From Cytophagales bacterium (GTDB taxonomy: Bacteria; Bacteroidota; Bacteroidia; Cytophagales; UBA9547), in the NCBI GenBank assembly GCA_013298205.1, contig JAAFJZ010000067.1, forward strand, positions 1-9,956: 9,956 nucleotides of DNA, given 5' to 3'. A program made the translations under genes and the position numbers. Positions within the stretch are counted from its first letter, which is position 1. Each line of letters starts with the position of its first letter. The notes beneath the pieces were generated by a model that searched no databases, was not told the origin of the DNA, and worked only from the letters and a program-made list of their open reading frames with translations. Positions 1 to 8,224 of the stretch are shown in pieces.

Positions 1-12
1 TAAAAGATAAAA

Positions 13-1206
13 ATGATTAGCAAACAAATTGTAAAGGAGATTGCAGAACGCAATTTTCCTCAAATCGTAACCCATAGAAGACATATTCACGCTCATCCAG
101 AGCTTTCGTTTGTAGAAATAAATACCCATAAATACATCAACGAAACGCTTGATAATTTGGGAATTACCAACAAAACTACATTAGCCCAAACGGGAACAGT
201 GGCACTTATAGAGGGAAGAAATCCGTTAAAAAAAGTACTTTGTCTAAGAGCCGATATTGATGCTTTGCCGATTACAGAGGCAAATGATTTGCCATATAAA
301 TCAAAAAACTTGGGTGTGATGCACGCTTGTGGGCATGATGTGCATACGGCATCTTTGCTGGGCGCAGCTTCTATTTTGCAGGAATTAAAAGATAAATTTG
401 AAGGTACGGTGAAGCTTATATTTCAGCCTGGGGAAGAAAAACTTCCGGGTGGAGCTTCTATGATGATAAAAGAAGGGGCTTTGAAAAATCCTGATGCGCA
501 AGGAATAATCGGGCAACATGTAATGCCGCAGATGCCTGTAGGGAAAGTGGGTTTCAGAAAGGGAATGTATATGGCGAGTGCAGATGAGATTTATGTTACC
601 GTAAAAGGCAAAGGCGGTCATGCGGCTATGCCCGACCTAAATATTGATCCCATCTTGATTGCTTCGCACATTCTGGTGGCATTGCAGCAAATTGTAAGTA
701 GAAATGCCAATCCCAAAATTCCTAGTGTGCTTTCTTTTGGCAAATTTATAGCCGAAGGCGCTACCAATGTGATACCCAATGAAGTAAAAATAGAAGGCAC
801 ATTTCGCACTTTGGATGAGAAATGGCGCAATGAAGCCCATACCAAAATGAAAAAAATGGCAGAAATGATGGCAGAAGCCATGGGTGGAAGCTGTGAGTTT
901 AACATTATACGAGGTTATCCTTTTCTTAAAAACAATGAAGCACTTACAGAAAGAATGATTACTTCTGCTGAAGAGTATATGGGTAAAGAAAATATCATTA
1001 ATCTTGATTTATGGATGGCTTCTGAAGATTTTAGCTTTTATTCTCAAGAAATAGATGCTTCTTTTTACCGTTTAGGCACGGGAAATGTGGAAAAAGGAAT
1101 CGTTTCGGGGGTTCACACACCTACTTTTACGATTGATGAAGATGCCTTACGCATTGGCTCAGGACTCATGGCTTGGCTGGCAATCAATGAGTTGCAACAC
1201 ATTTAA
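13..1206 (+). CDS. M20D-family amidohydrolase (N-acyl amino acid / hippurate-type)
   Basis: This is a metal-dependent cytoplasmic hydrolase of the M20D (amidohydrolase/hippuricase/IAA-amide hydrolase) family, which cleaves the amide bond of N-acyl amino acids. At 397 aa it has the usual full length. Visible motifs are RADIDALPITE (79-89), HACGHDVH (104-111, ligands C106 and H108), QPGEE (138-142, catalytic E141 and metal-binding E142), QH at 168-169, the dimerisation/lid-domain signature GKGGHAAMP (199-207), ASEDFSFY (336-343) and GVHTP (366-370, H368). All expected metal-site residues are present. The start ATG follows an A-rich leader with no Shine-Dalgarno, as is normal in Bacteroidota. 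aroB starts 17 bp after its stop, so the two are probably co-transcribed. The family call is secure. The substrate is not determined, because M20D members act on acetyl-, benzoyl- and other acyl-amino acids. Confidence 0.93.
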   Translation: MISKQIVKEIAERNFPQIVTHRRHIHAHPELSFVEINTHKYINETLDNLGITNKTTLAQTGTVALIEGRNPLKKVLCLRADIDALPITEANDLPYKSKNLGVMHACGHDVHTASLLGAASILQELKDKFEGTVKLIFQPGEEKLPGGASMMIKEGALKNPDAQGIIGQHVMPQMPVGKVGFRKGMYMASADEIYVTVKGKGGHAAMPDLNIDPILIASHILVALQQIVSRNANPKIPSVLSFGKFIAEGATNVIPNEVKIEGTFRTLDEKWRNEAHTKMKKMAEMMAEAMGGSCEFNIIRGYPFLKNNEALTERMITSAEEYMGKENIINLDLWMASEDFSFYSQEIDASFYRLGTGNVEKGIVSGVHTPTFTIDEDALRIGSGLMAWLAINELQHI

Positions 1207-1223
1207 ACCTTACGAATTATTTT

Positions 1224-2270
1224 ATGCAAACCCAATCTCAGGTTTTTATAGACAAAACGCCCACAAAAGAAATGATTCAATTTCATATTCCAAGTACCTA
1301 TTCTCAATACGTGGTGCTTATGGATGAAAATACTGCCGAGCATTGCTATCCTTTGGTGAAAGACTTGTTGCCAAGCCACCAAATTATACAAGTGCAAAGT
1401 GGAGAAATCAATAAAAACCTGCAAACCTGTGCACAAATTTGGAAATCACTGACCGATTTGGGTTTGGACAGAAAAGCCTTGGTGATTAATTTAGGTGGAG
1501 GCGTTTTGGGGGATATGGGAGGCTTTTGTGCCGCTACTTATAAAAGGGGAATAGATTTTATTCAAATGCCTACTACTTTGCTTTCCATGGTAGATGCAAG
1601 TGTGGGTGGAAAGCTGGGTGTAGATTTTGAAACTTATAAAAATCACATTGGCGTATTTGAGCTTCCTTATAAAGTATTGATTTTTAGTGATTTTATTCAA
1701 ACTTTGGTTTATGAGGAGTTGCGTTCTGGCTTTGCAGAGGTGATGAAACATTGCTTAATCGCTGATGCCCAAGCTTGGCATAATCTGTGTGCAGATATAA
1801 AAAACTGGCAAAATTTGGATTGGAGTACTATTATCAAACATTCGGTAGAAATCAAACAAAAAATCACGCAGGCCGACCCACATGAGAAAGGATTAAGAAA
1901 AATTTTGAATTTTGGGCATACCATTGGTCATGCAATAGAAAGTTATTATTTAGAAAAACCAGGCAAAAGACTACTTCATGGCGAAGCTATTGGCATCGGG
2001 ATGATTTGTGAAGCTTGGCTTTCAGTAGAATTGGGCTTTATAAGTTTGGAAGAATGTGAAAGCATTAAAAACGTTATTTTAAGCGTCTATGGCAAGGTAG
2101 AATTAGATAAAAATGCGATAGACGAAATGATTCTTATTGCCTATCAAGATAAGAAAAATGAGAAATCTGTTTTACTTTTTTCCTTACTCAAACAAATAGG
2201 TGAGGCTAATTTTAATATCCCCGTTTCAGAAGCTTTGATTATAAAATCATTTGGGTATTATATTGATTAG
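1224..2270 (+). CDS. aroB: 3-dehydroquinate synthase
   Basis: AroB converts DAHP (3-deoxy-arabino-heptulosonate 7-phosphate) to 3-dehydroquinate, the second step of the shikimate pathway to aromatic amino acids, folates and quinones. It uses NAD+ catalytically and a divalent metal. The 348-aa protein is full length. The nucleotide-binding glycine loop GGGVLGDMGGF lies at 91-101, followed by MPTTLLSMVDASVGGK (115-130), the family's strongest signature. The metal ligands are visible as E172 in SGFAEVMKH, H232 in FGHTIGHAIE and H252 in LLHGEAIGIGM. The gene lies 17 bp downstream of the M20D gene on the same strand and converges on dnaE. The 67-bp gap to dnaE is T-rich but shows no convincing terminator hairpin. 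No frameshift or missing catalytic residue is seen. Confidence 0.96.
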   Translation: MQTQSQVFIDKTPTKEMIQFHIPSTYSQYVVLMDENTAEHCYPLVKDLLPSHQIIQVQSGEINKNLQTCAQIWKSLTDLGLDRKALVINLGGGVLGDMGGFCAATYKRGIDFIQMPTTLLSMVDASVGGKLGVDFETYKNHIGVFELPYKVLIFSDFIQTLVYEELRSGFAEVMKHCLIADAQAWHNLCADIKNWQNLDWSTIIKHSVEIKQKITQADPHEKGLRKILNFGHTIGHAIESYYLEKPGKRLLHGEAIGIGMICEAWLSVELGFISLEECESIKNVILSVYGKVELDKNAIDEMILIAYQDKKNEKSVLLFSLLKQIGEANFNIPVSEALIIKSFGYYID

Positions 2271-2337
2271 GTTCAGCTATTTTTTGTTTCTTTTAAATCA
2301 TTTTTCAATTTTATTTTTTTCTAAGTTTAAATTACAT

Positions 2338-5300
2338 TTAATATTTTAAAATTTCATAACTTAAATTAGACTCTCTTTGTAATGCATTTAAAAATTCGTT
2401 GCTTAAATTAATTTTGTGTTTTAATGAATGTAAATCAATTTTTATTTTAGATTCTGAATCTTGCACATAAAATCTGAGAGGCGTTTCTCCTTTATTTGAA
2501 TTGAATAAAGTTTCTAATTTGGTTATTACCTCTTCAGTTATCGTTTTTGCATCAATACTAATAGCTAAAGAGCGAAAGAGTTTGTTTCGTTGCTCGCTTA
2601 AAAGTGAAACATTTGTTATTTTGAATTCAAATTGTGTAGAATTATGAAAACGAGTTTTATATGCACCAGATATTAAAACTTGACTTCCAACATTTAAATA
2701 TCTTGAAAAATTAATGTAGTCATTACCAAATAATGCCAATTCATAGGTCGAGGTAAAATCTTCTATCGTAATAATCCCAAATCTATTGCCATTTTTGGCA
2801 GTACGTTCGGTGAACTGACTTACCATTCCACCTAAGCGTATGTCTTTATTTTTGTTATTTTCGATTTCTGAAAGTGGGGTACAAAAATGAGCGATTTCGA
2901 GTTTGTACTGGTCTAGAGGATGGCCTGAAAGATAAAAACCTATGATTTCTTTTTCTAATTTGAGTTTAGTCAATTGATCAAAAGGCTCACAGACTGGGGG
3001 TAGGGGTCTTGAAAAACCACTTTTGTCATTTCCACCACCAAAAAGAGATTCTTGCGAATTGGCATCTTCTTCTTTTATTGCATTGCCATATTTAATCACT
3101 TTTTCGATAAAACTTGGGTTTTTTTCTGGAGCAATAAGGTACTGATACCTATGTATTTCGGCAAACAAATCCAATGCTCCCGCTTGCACTAAGCTTTCAA
3201 AGGTTTTTTTATTAACAGTTCTTAAATTTACCCGCTCTACTACATCGTAAATATTTTTGTAAGGGCCATTTGCATTTCTTTCAGAGATTATAGATTCTAC
3301 AGCTGCATCTCCTGTGCCTTTTATTGCACCCAAACCAAACCGTATTTTACCCTCTTTGTTCGTATCAAAACGTATGCTACTTTCATTTATATCTGGGCCT
3401 AGAATAGGGATTCCCATTCTGCGGGTTTCATCCATAAAAAAGGTAATTTTGTCAATATTGCTCATGTTGTGTGTAAGCACGCAAGCCATATATTCGGCTG
3501 GATAATTTGCTTTAAGATAAGCTGTTTGATAAGCTACGACCGAATAGGCAGCAGAATGTGAGCGGTTAAAACCATATTCAGCAAATTTTTCCATCACATC
3601 AAACACTTCCGATGACTTACTATCAGGTATTTGATGCAATTCTTGCGCTCCTTTCACAAACTTCACTCGCTCTTTTGCCATTTTTTCTTTGTCTTTCTTA
3701 CCCATCGCACGCCTGAGCAAATCTGCGCCCCCAAGCGAATAACCTGCCAAAATTTGTGCCGTTTGCATAATTTGCTCTTGATATACCATGATGCCAAAGG
3801 TATTTTTGAGCAGATTTTCTAACAAAGGATGAGGATAAACTACTTTTTCTCTTCCTTGCTTTCTATTGATAAAATCGGGAATAAAAGCCATGGGTCCTGG
3901 TCTGTACAAAGCATTCATGGCTATCAAATCTTCAATATTGGTAGGTTTTAAGTCTTTCAAATGCTGGCGCATTCCCTCAGACTCAAACTGGAAGGTAGCC
4001 ACAGTATCGCCTCGTTGGTAAAGCGCAAAAGTTGGCACATCGTCCATCGGAATATGGTCTATATCAATAGCAACTTTATGGTTTTTCTCTACTAGAGCCA
4101 GGGTATCTTTAATAATGGTAAGGGTTTTGAGCCCTAAAAAGTCCATTTTGAGCATCCCCGTGTCTTCTATTACTTTACCATCAAATTGGGTAATGAGCAA
4201 TTGCGTTTCTTTGGAGCAACACACTGGAATGTATTTTGTAATATCATCTGGTGCAATAATAATTCCCGCAGCATGAATGCCCGAATTTCGTACCGAGCCT
4301 TCCAAAATTTCTGCATTTCTCAAAACCTCAGCCCTCAAATCATTTCCTTTTCTGATGGCTGCCAGTTCGGGTACTTCAGCATAAGCCATTTCCAAGCTGG
4401 TGCCTGGTTTTTCTGGAATTAATTTTGCTAGCATATTTGCTTCTGCTAGCGGAAGCTCTATTACACGGGCTACGTCTTTGATAGACATTTTGGCCGCCAT
4501 GCTACCATAAGTTACAATCTGAGCTACTTGATTTTTGGTGTATTTATCTACCACATAATCTATTACTTTTTGCCTGCCTTCATCATCAAAATCTGTATCA
4601 ATATCGGGCATTGAAACCCTTTCTGGATTCAAAAATCTTTCAAAAAGCAAGCTATATTTTATGGGGTCAATATTTGTAATTCCTATGGAAAACGCCACTG
4701 CCGAACCAGCAGCCGAACCCCTTCCTGGCCCTACCATTACCCCAAGATTTCTGCCTGCTTTTATAAAATCGGAAACAATCAAAAAATAACCAGCAAAGCC
4801 CATCGTTTCAATGATTTTGAGCTCATGGTTTAGCCTTTCTTCTACTTCTAGCGTGATTTCTTTGTATTTGGCTTTCGCACCTTCAAAAGTAATATGTTTT
4901 AAGTAAGAATCTGGACTCAAAAATCCTGCGGGCAAGGGGAAATTGGGGAGTAAAATATCTCTTTTTAGTACAGGAGAGGTGATTTTATCAACGATTTCGT
5001 TGGTATTGTCTATGGCTTGAGGCAAATCTTTGAATACAGCCGACATTTCAGCTGTGGTTTTAAAATAGAACTCATTATTAGGAAATCCCCAGCGATAGCC
5101 CTTGGTTTTCTTTTCATCGTCATCTCCATGCCAAATGGGCGTATTTTTGAGTTCGCCTGTATTGATACAAAGTAAAATGTCATGTGCTTCATTGTCTTTT
5201 TGGTCTATATAATGCGAATCGTTTGAAGCAATCACTTTTACATTATATTTCTTCGCAAAACCCAGAAGTACTTGGTTTACTTTTTCTTGTTCTGGCAAAT

Positions 5301-5838
5301 TATGCCTTTGTATTTCTATATAATAATCGTCTCCAAAAAGATCTAGCCACCATTTAAAAAGGGTTTCTGCTTCAGCTTCACTTTTATTAAGTATGGCTTG
5401 TGGCACTTCTGCACCCAAACAGCAGGTCGTAGCGATAAGCCCTTTGTGGTATTTTAAAACCAATTCTTTATCTATGCGAGGATATTTGCCATACAAACCT
5501 TCTATAAAACCCAAAGAACATAGTTTTGCCAAGTTTTGGTAGCCTTCTTGGTCTTTTGCCAAAAATAATTGATGGTGCCTTACATCTTTAGCCTCTTTGG
5601 TAAAACTTTGTTTATGCCTATCTTTTACCAAATAAAATTCACAGCCTACTATAGGTTTTACGCCATGTTTATGGGCTTCAGCTACAAATTTGAATGCCCC
5701 AAACATATTGCCATGATCGGTAATAGCGGCAGCACGCATTTGGTCTTTTTGCGCTTTTTTCATCATAGCACCTATGTTTGCCGCTCCATCAAGTAGCGAA
5801 AACATGGTATGACAATGTAAGTGATTAAAACTTGGCAT
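2338..5838 (-). CDS. dnaE: DNA polymerase III subunit alpha
   Basis: This is the replicative DNA polymerase catalytic subunit, 1166 aa, close to E. coli DnaE in length. Order of parts: PHP domain (about 4-210); polymerase palm and fingers with GPGRGSAAGS (370-379), PDIDTDFD (411-418, catalytic D412 and D414) and KMDFLGL (564-570, third aspartate D566); YQEQIMQTAQ (686-695); DLLRRAMGKKD (706-716); the FNRSHSAAYSVVAYQTAY segment (757-774); a putative beta-clamp binding peptide QESLF (929-933); and an OB-fold near 1000-1065, followed by a divergent C-terminal tail where tau binds in E. coli. The PHP domain keeps H8, H10, D17, H42, E67, the HH at 88-89, the CC at 139-140, D207 and H209. By comparison with the family, it may therefore be a working metal-dependent proofreading exonuclease. 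It appears to be transcribed alone from the divergent intergenic region upstream. Confidence 0.98.
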   Translation of the reverse strand: MPSFNHLHCHTMFSLLDGAANIGAMMKKAQKDQMRAAAITDHGNMFGAFKFVAEAHKHGVKPIVGCEFYLVKDRHKQSFTKEAKDVRHHQLFLAKDQEGYQNLAKLCSLGFIEGLYGKYPRIDKELVLKYHKGLIATTCCLGAEVPQAILNKSEAEAETLFKWWLDLFGDDYYIEIQRHNLPEQEKVNQVLLGFAKKYNVKVIASNDSHYIDQKDNEAHDILLCINTGELKNTPIWHGDDDEKKTKGYRWGFPNNEFYFKTTAEMSAVFKDLPQAIDNTNEIVDKITSPVLKRDILLPNFPLPAGFLSPDSYLKHITFEGAKAKYKEITLEVEERLNHELKIIETMGFAGYFLIVSDFIKAGRNLGVMVGPGRGSAAGSAVAFSIGITNIDPIKYSLLFERFLNPERVSMPDIDTDFDDEGRQKVIDYVVDKYTKNQVAQIVTYGSMAAKMSIKDVARVIELPLAEANMLAKLIPEKPGTSLEMAYAEVPELAAIRKGNDLRAEVLRNAEILEGSVRNSGIHAAGIIIAPDDITKYIPVCCSKETQLLITQFDGKVIEDTGMLKMDFLGLKTLTIIKDTLALVEKNHKVAIDIDHIPMDDVPTFALYQRGDTVATFQFESEGMRQHLKDLKPTNIEDLIAMNALYRPGPMAFIPDFINRKQGREKVVYPHPLLENLLKNTFGIMVYQEQIMQTAQILAGYSLGGADLLRRAMGKKDKEKMAKERVKFVKGAQELHQIPDSKSSEVFDVMEKFAEYGFNRSHSAAYSVVAYQTAYLKANYPAEYMACVLTHNMSNIDKITFFMDETRRMGIPILGPDINESSIRFDTNKEGKIRFGLGAIKGTGDAAVESIISERNANGPYKNIYDVVERVNLRTVNKKTFESLVQAGALDLFAEIHRYQYLIAPEKNPSFIEKVIKYGNAIKEEDANSQESLFGGGNDKSGFSRPLPPVCEPFDQLTKLKLEKEIIGFYLSGHPLDQYKLEIAHFCTPLSEIENNKNKDIRLGGMVSQFTERTAKNGNRFGIITIEDFTSTYELALFGNDYINFSRYLNVGSQVLISGAYKTRFHNSTQFEFKITNVSLLSEQRNKLFRSLAISIDAKTITEEVITKLETLFNSNKGETPLRFYVQDSESKIKIDLHSLKHKINLSNEFLNALQRESNLSYEILKY

Positions 5839-5863
5839 ATTTTTTATTGAAAATTTCTAAGTA

Positions 5864-5894
5864 GCAATGTAGAGATTTGGAATGTAAAATCAAA
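5864..5894 (-). promoter_or_regulatory. candidate dnaE promoter
   Basis: Read on the minus strand, TTTG (5891-5894) is followed after exactly 19 nt by TACATTGC (5864-5871). This fits the Bacteroidota layout of TTTG at -33 and TAnnTTTG at -7, with two mismatches at the end of the -7 box. It would place the transcript start about 20 nt before the dnaE ATG. It is the best-spaced candidate in this stretch, but the -7 match is imperfect, so the call is tentative. Confidence 0.35.
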
Positions 5895-5982
5895 ATGGGA
5901 AGTTTTGGTTAACAAATGAAAATTTTAATTTTAAAAGATTTTTTCCCTTAACTATAAGCAAGTAAAGGTTTTGAAAAATGGA

Positions 5983-6035
5983 ATAATATCTTTATTAATT
6001 TAAAAACTTTTTTTTAAAATTAATAAAGATATTAT
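5983..6035. repeat. 19-bp perfect inverted repeat (long AT hairpin)
   Basis: The left arm 5983-6001 (ATAATATCTTTATTAATTT) is exactly reverse-complementary to the right arm 6017-6035 (AAATTAATAAAGATATTAT). The 15-nt centre is AAAAAC followed by a T-run and one A, so five more A:T pairs can form with a single bulged A. The resulting stem is about 24 bp. It is not followed by a U-tract in either direction, so it is not a normal intrinsic terminator, and it lies between two divergent genes. Possible roles are an operator, a cruciform or nucleoid-protein site, or the remains of a small mobile palindrome. Function is unknown. Confidence 0.8.
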
Positions 6036-6217
6036 CGTTAATTCTATCATCAAATTCTTACAAGACGATTTATTAATTCATAAATTATTGATTAAAATAT
6101 GTTGAATTGATAATTTAACTTTTATAGTTTCAATCAAAAAAATGCATTTCCTTTAATAAATTAAGATATTTTTTTTAAATTATTAAAATACTCCATTTTG
6201 CTTTTTTAGCTTTTGAA

Positions 6218-6250
6218 TTTGCACGATTGAAAATAGATTGATTAAATTTG
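6218..6250 (+). promoter_or_regulatory. Bacteroidota-type promoter for the DUF4349 gene
   Basis: TAAATTTG at 6243-6250 is a perfect match to the Bacteroidota -7 element TAnnTTTG. A TTTG at 6218-6221 lies 21 nt upstream, within the accepted spacing for the -33 element. Transcription would begin about 5-7 nt after the -7 box, giving a leader of about 70 nt before the ATG at 6326. The upstream TTTTG (6211-6215) is too far away to be the better partner. Confidence 0.55.
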
Positions 6251-6325
6251 CAAAGTAAAATGAAGTAATCCTAAATTTTTAAAGTAAGATTAATTAAATC
6301 ACACTCTTCTATTAATTATCTCAAT

Positions 6326-7222
6326 ATGAATACAAAAATTATAGCCTTTTCAATATTTGTATTGAGTATTATTGTTTCTTGTAACAAGGAAGGAAAAAAT
6401 GGTATAGATTTATCTTCTTCTGTTGGAACACCAACGCTTAAATACCTTCCTCCAAGTGCTGATAATGAAGAATTTGCTTTAGAAGAGCTTGATAATGTAA
6501 AAACAAAAAAAGAGGAAGATATATCTACTCCCAATAGTTTACAAAACGAAAATAAGAAAATTATAAAAGATGGTAACATTTCAATAAAGACACAAGAAAT
6601 AAATGCTTCCAAGTTAAGTTTGGATTTACTTATTAAAAAATTAAATGCTTACTACGAAAGAGAAGACTTATTTAATAATGACCAACAAATTTCTTATAGT
6701 CTCAAAGTTAGGATTCCTGCGAATAATTTTGAAAAATTGATTTTGAGCATAGAAAATGGCAAAGATGAAGTAACTAACAAAAGTATTCAAGCAAGGGATG
6801 TTACTGAAGAATTTGTAGATATAGAAACTCGATTGGAAAACAAACGTGAATATCTAAAACGCTATAAAATTTTACTTAGCAAAGCTTTTACAATATCAGA
6901 TATTTTAGCCATTGAAGAAAATATAAGGGTAATTCAAGAAGAAATTGAGAGTAAAGAAGGTAAACTGAAGTTTCTAACTGACCAAGTATCTTTTAGTACT
7001 CTCGAAATAAATCTATTTAAAAACAAAGATTATATTTACAAACCTGAAGAACAAGATGTTTTTTTTGAAAGAATTAAAAATTCTTTAAGTTATGGATTTA
7101 CTTCAATCGTAAATTTAGTAGTTTGGTTTATATCTATTTGGCCATATTTGATTTTTGTAGGTGTTGGAGTTTACTATATTAGGAAAAAATTAAGAAATCG
7201 CAACAAAAAGAAGGATTTATAA
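6326..7222 (+). CDS. DUF4349 domain lipoprotein
   Basis: This 298-aa envelope protein has three parts. The first is a lipoprotein signal peptide: MNTK, then a hydrophobic stretch, then lipobox IVSC with lipidated C19. After a low-complexity charged linker (about 20-75) comes a DUF4349 domain (about 78-232), recognisable from the order of IIKDGNISIKT, the YSLKVRIPANNFEKL strand, RDVTEEFVDIETRLENKREYL and a coiled-coil segment (about 165-215) ending in VSFSTLEINL. The third part is a single C-terminal transmembrane helix (about 258-284), followed by the basic tail RKKLRNRNKKK. DUF4349 proteins are widespread membrane-anchored proteins of unknown biochemical function. The basic tail predicts a cytoplasmic C-terminus and a periplasmic domain, so with C19 lipidated the protein would be tethered at both ends of the same membrane. 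It stands alone with its own promoter. Confidence 0.88.
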   Translation: MNTKIIAFSIFVLSIIVSCNKEGKNGIDLSSSVGTPTLKYLPPSADNEEFALEELDNVKTKKEEDISTPNSLQNENKKIIKDGNISIKTQEINASKLSLDLLIKKLNAYYEREDLFNNDQQISYSLKVRIPANNFEKLILSIENGKDEVTNKSIQARDVTEEFVDIETRLENKREYLKRYKILLSKAFTISDILAIEENIRVIQEEIESKEGKLKFLTDQVSFSTLEINLFKNKDYIYKPEEQDVFFERIKNSLSYGFTSIVNLVVWFISIWPYLIFVGVGVYYIRKKLRNRNKKKDL

Positions 7223-7260
7223 GCCATTCGAAATATTTTTAAGATAATCAAAAATGGCTT
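7221..7260 (+). terminator. weak inverted repeat after the DUF4349 gene
   Basis: AAGCCATT (7221-7228), which overlaps the stop codon, is exactly complementary to AATGGCTT (7253-7260), with a 24-nt AT-rich loop. The position fits a 3' stem-loop of the DUF4349 mRNA. The loop is long and no U-tract follows, so it is at most a weak terminator or an mRNA 3'-end stabiliser. Confidence 0.3.
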
Positions 7261-7529
7261 TGAAATAAATAAAAATAGAATTGAAAAAATAAAGTCTAAT
7301 TTTTTAATTTATAAAAAGATGAGCGTGCAACAAAGATAAAAAGTGCTTTAATGAAATTTCATATTACCTGCCTTCCTTCATCGTAGCTTAACATGTTTTG
7401 TTGTTGCTAAATCTGAAAATTAAAGATAAAATTTAAAACGAAATGGCTAAATTTGCTTGTTAAGTCGATTTATTTTAAAAAATGTAATTGGCAAGCAAAA
7501 AGAATTTAAAACCAATTTATAAGCCCAAA
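7223..7529. other. intergenic region between the DUF4349 and oxidoreductase genes
   Basis: About 307 bp without a supportable gene. It holds the 3' inverted repeat above, a 12-bp perfect palindrome ATGAAATTTCAT at 7351-7362, and a -7-like TAAATTTG (listed separately). No structured RNA is evident by eye. The first reading frame here with coding character is that of the downstream oxidoreductase. Confidence 0.5.
7448..7455 (+). promoter_or_regulatory. candidate -7 promoter element
   Basis: TAAATTTG matches TAnnTTTG perfectly and lies about 75 bp upstream of the oxidoreductase ATG (7530). No TTG or TTTG is found at the usual 17-23 nt upstream distance, so support rests on the -7 box alone. Confidence 0.35.
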
Positions 7530-8180
7530 ATGAGAACAGCCATAATAGCAGGAGCTACCGGTTTGGTAGGTAAAGCGTTGATGTATAAACTTTTAGAATC
7601 TAATGAATATTCGTCTGTAAAAATTCTAACCCGCAAAACTTTACAAATCAAACATCCGAAGTTAGAGCAAATTGCTACCGACTTTGATAAACTAGCACTC
7701 ATAAATGAAAAGGTTTTGGCTACCGATGCTTTTTGTTGTTTGGGTACTACAATCGCCAAAGCTGGTTCTGAACAAGCGTTTTTAAAGGTAGATAAAGATT
7801 ATGTGTTAAAATTCGCTCAAATTTGTTCCCAAAATCAAGTTAAAACTTTTAGCTTAGTAAGTTCTGTGGGAGCAGACGATGCTTCTTCTGTTTTTTATTT
7901 GAAAACAAAAGGTGAGGTAGAAAGTGCCTTAAAATTAATGAAATTTGAGAAAATTAATATTTTCAGACCTTCGGTACTTTTAGGAAATAGGGAAGAGCTT
8001 AGATTGGGTGAAAAAATAGGAAGTATTTTTGCTATAGCCTTTTCCCCAATTATGTTTGGAAGCTTAGCTAAATATAAGCCCGTAAATGCCACCCAAGTTG
8101 CTTTTAAAATGAGCATTCTAGCCAAAGATGCTCCAAGTGGTTTAAATGAATATAGTTCAGATCAAATACTTGAAGCGTAG
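7530..8180 (+). CDS. atypical SDR / NAD(P)-binding oxidoreductase (HTATIP2/YraR-like)
   Basis: This is a 216-aa Rossmann-fold protein of the atypical short-chain dehydrogenase type, similar in plan to HTATIP2/TIP30 and E. coli YraR-like nucleoside-sugar epimerase relatives. The N-terminal dinucleotide loop is GATGLVG (8-14, GxxGxxG). LTRK (33-36) ends the second strand, where NADP-preferring members carry a basic residue. CCLGTTIAKAGS (69-80), LVSSVGAD (109-116), the YxxxK pair Y123/K127 in FYLKTKGEVE, and FRPSVLLGNRE (145-155) follow in family order. The frame is open further upstream from a TTG at 7488. I chose the ATG at 7530 because the Rossmann strand begins directly after it and the extra 14 residues are basic and low in complexity. 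The protein is probably cytosolic. Its substrate is unknown. Confidence 0.85.
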   Translation: MRTAIIAGATGLVGKALMYKLLESNEYSSVKILTRKTLQIKHPKLEQIATDFDKLALINEKVLATDAFCCLGTTIAKAGSEQAFLKVDKDYVLKFAQICSQNQVKTFSLVSSVGADDASSVFYLKTKGEVESALKLMKFEKINIFRPSVLLGNREELRLGEKIGSIFAIAFSPIMFGSLAKYKPVNATQVAFKMSILAKDAPSGLNEYSSDQILEA

Positions 8181-8224
8181 TTTTGGTAAGGTGTGATTTA
8201 ATGGTTTTTAATTTAAGAAATGAA

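Larger units (their letters stand above)
5839..6325. other. AT-rich divergent intergenic region (487 bp)
   Basis: This gene-free stretch separates divergent dnaE (-) and the DUF4349 gene (+). I see no supportable small ORF or RNA gene. Besides the promoter candidates and the 19-bp inverted repeat listed separately, it contains a weaker pair, TAAATTAT (6081-6088) and ATAATTTA (6110-6117), which is pure A/T and may be chance. The length and extreme AT content suggest a regulatory or simply degenerate spacer. Confidence 0.6.

Noticed and set aside
2271..2337. Bidirectional terminator between convergent aroB and dnaE
   Set aside because: T-rich runs are present, but I found no stem of more than about 5 bp in front of them on either strand.
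6081..6117. TAAATTAT/ATAATTTA inverted pair
   Set aside because: Eight A/T-only base pairs across a 21-nt loop are expected by chance in this AT-rich spacer.
7351..7362. 12-bp palindrome ATGAAATTTCAT as an operator
   Set aside because: Single short AT-rich palindrome about 85 bp before the candidate -7 box. Chance is likely and nothing else supports regulation.
7488..7529. TTG start for the oxidoreductase adding 14 residues
   Set aside because: The Rossmann strand MRTAIIAGATG begins directly at the ATG at 7530. The extension is basic, low-complexity and outside the family pattern.
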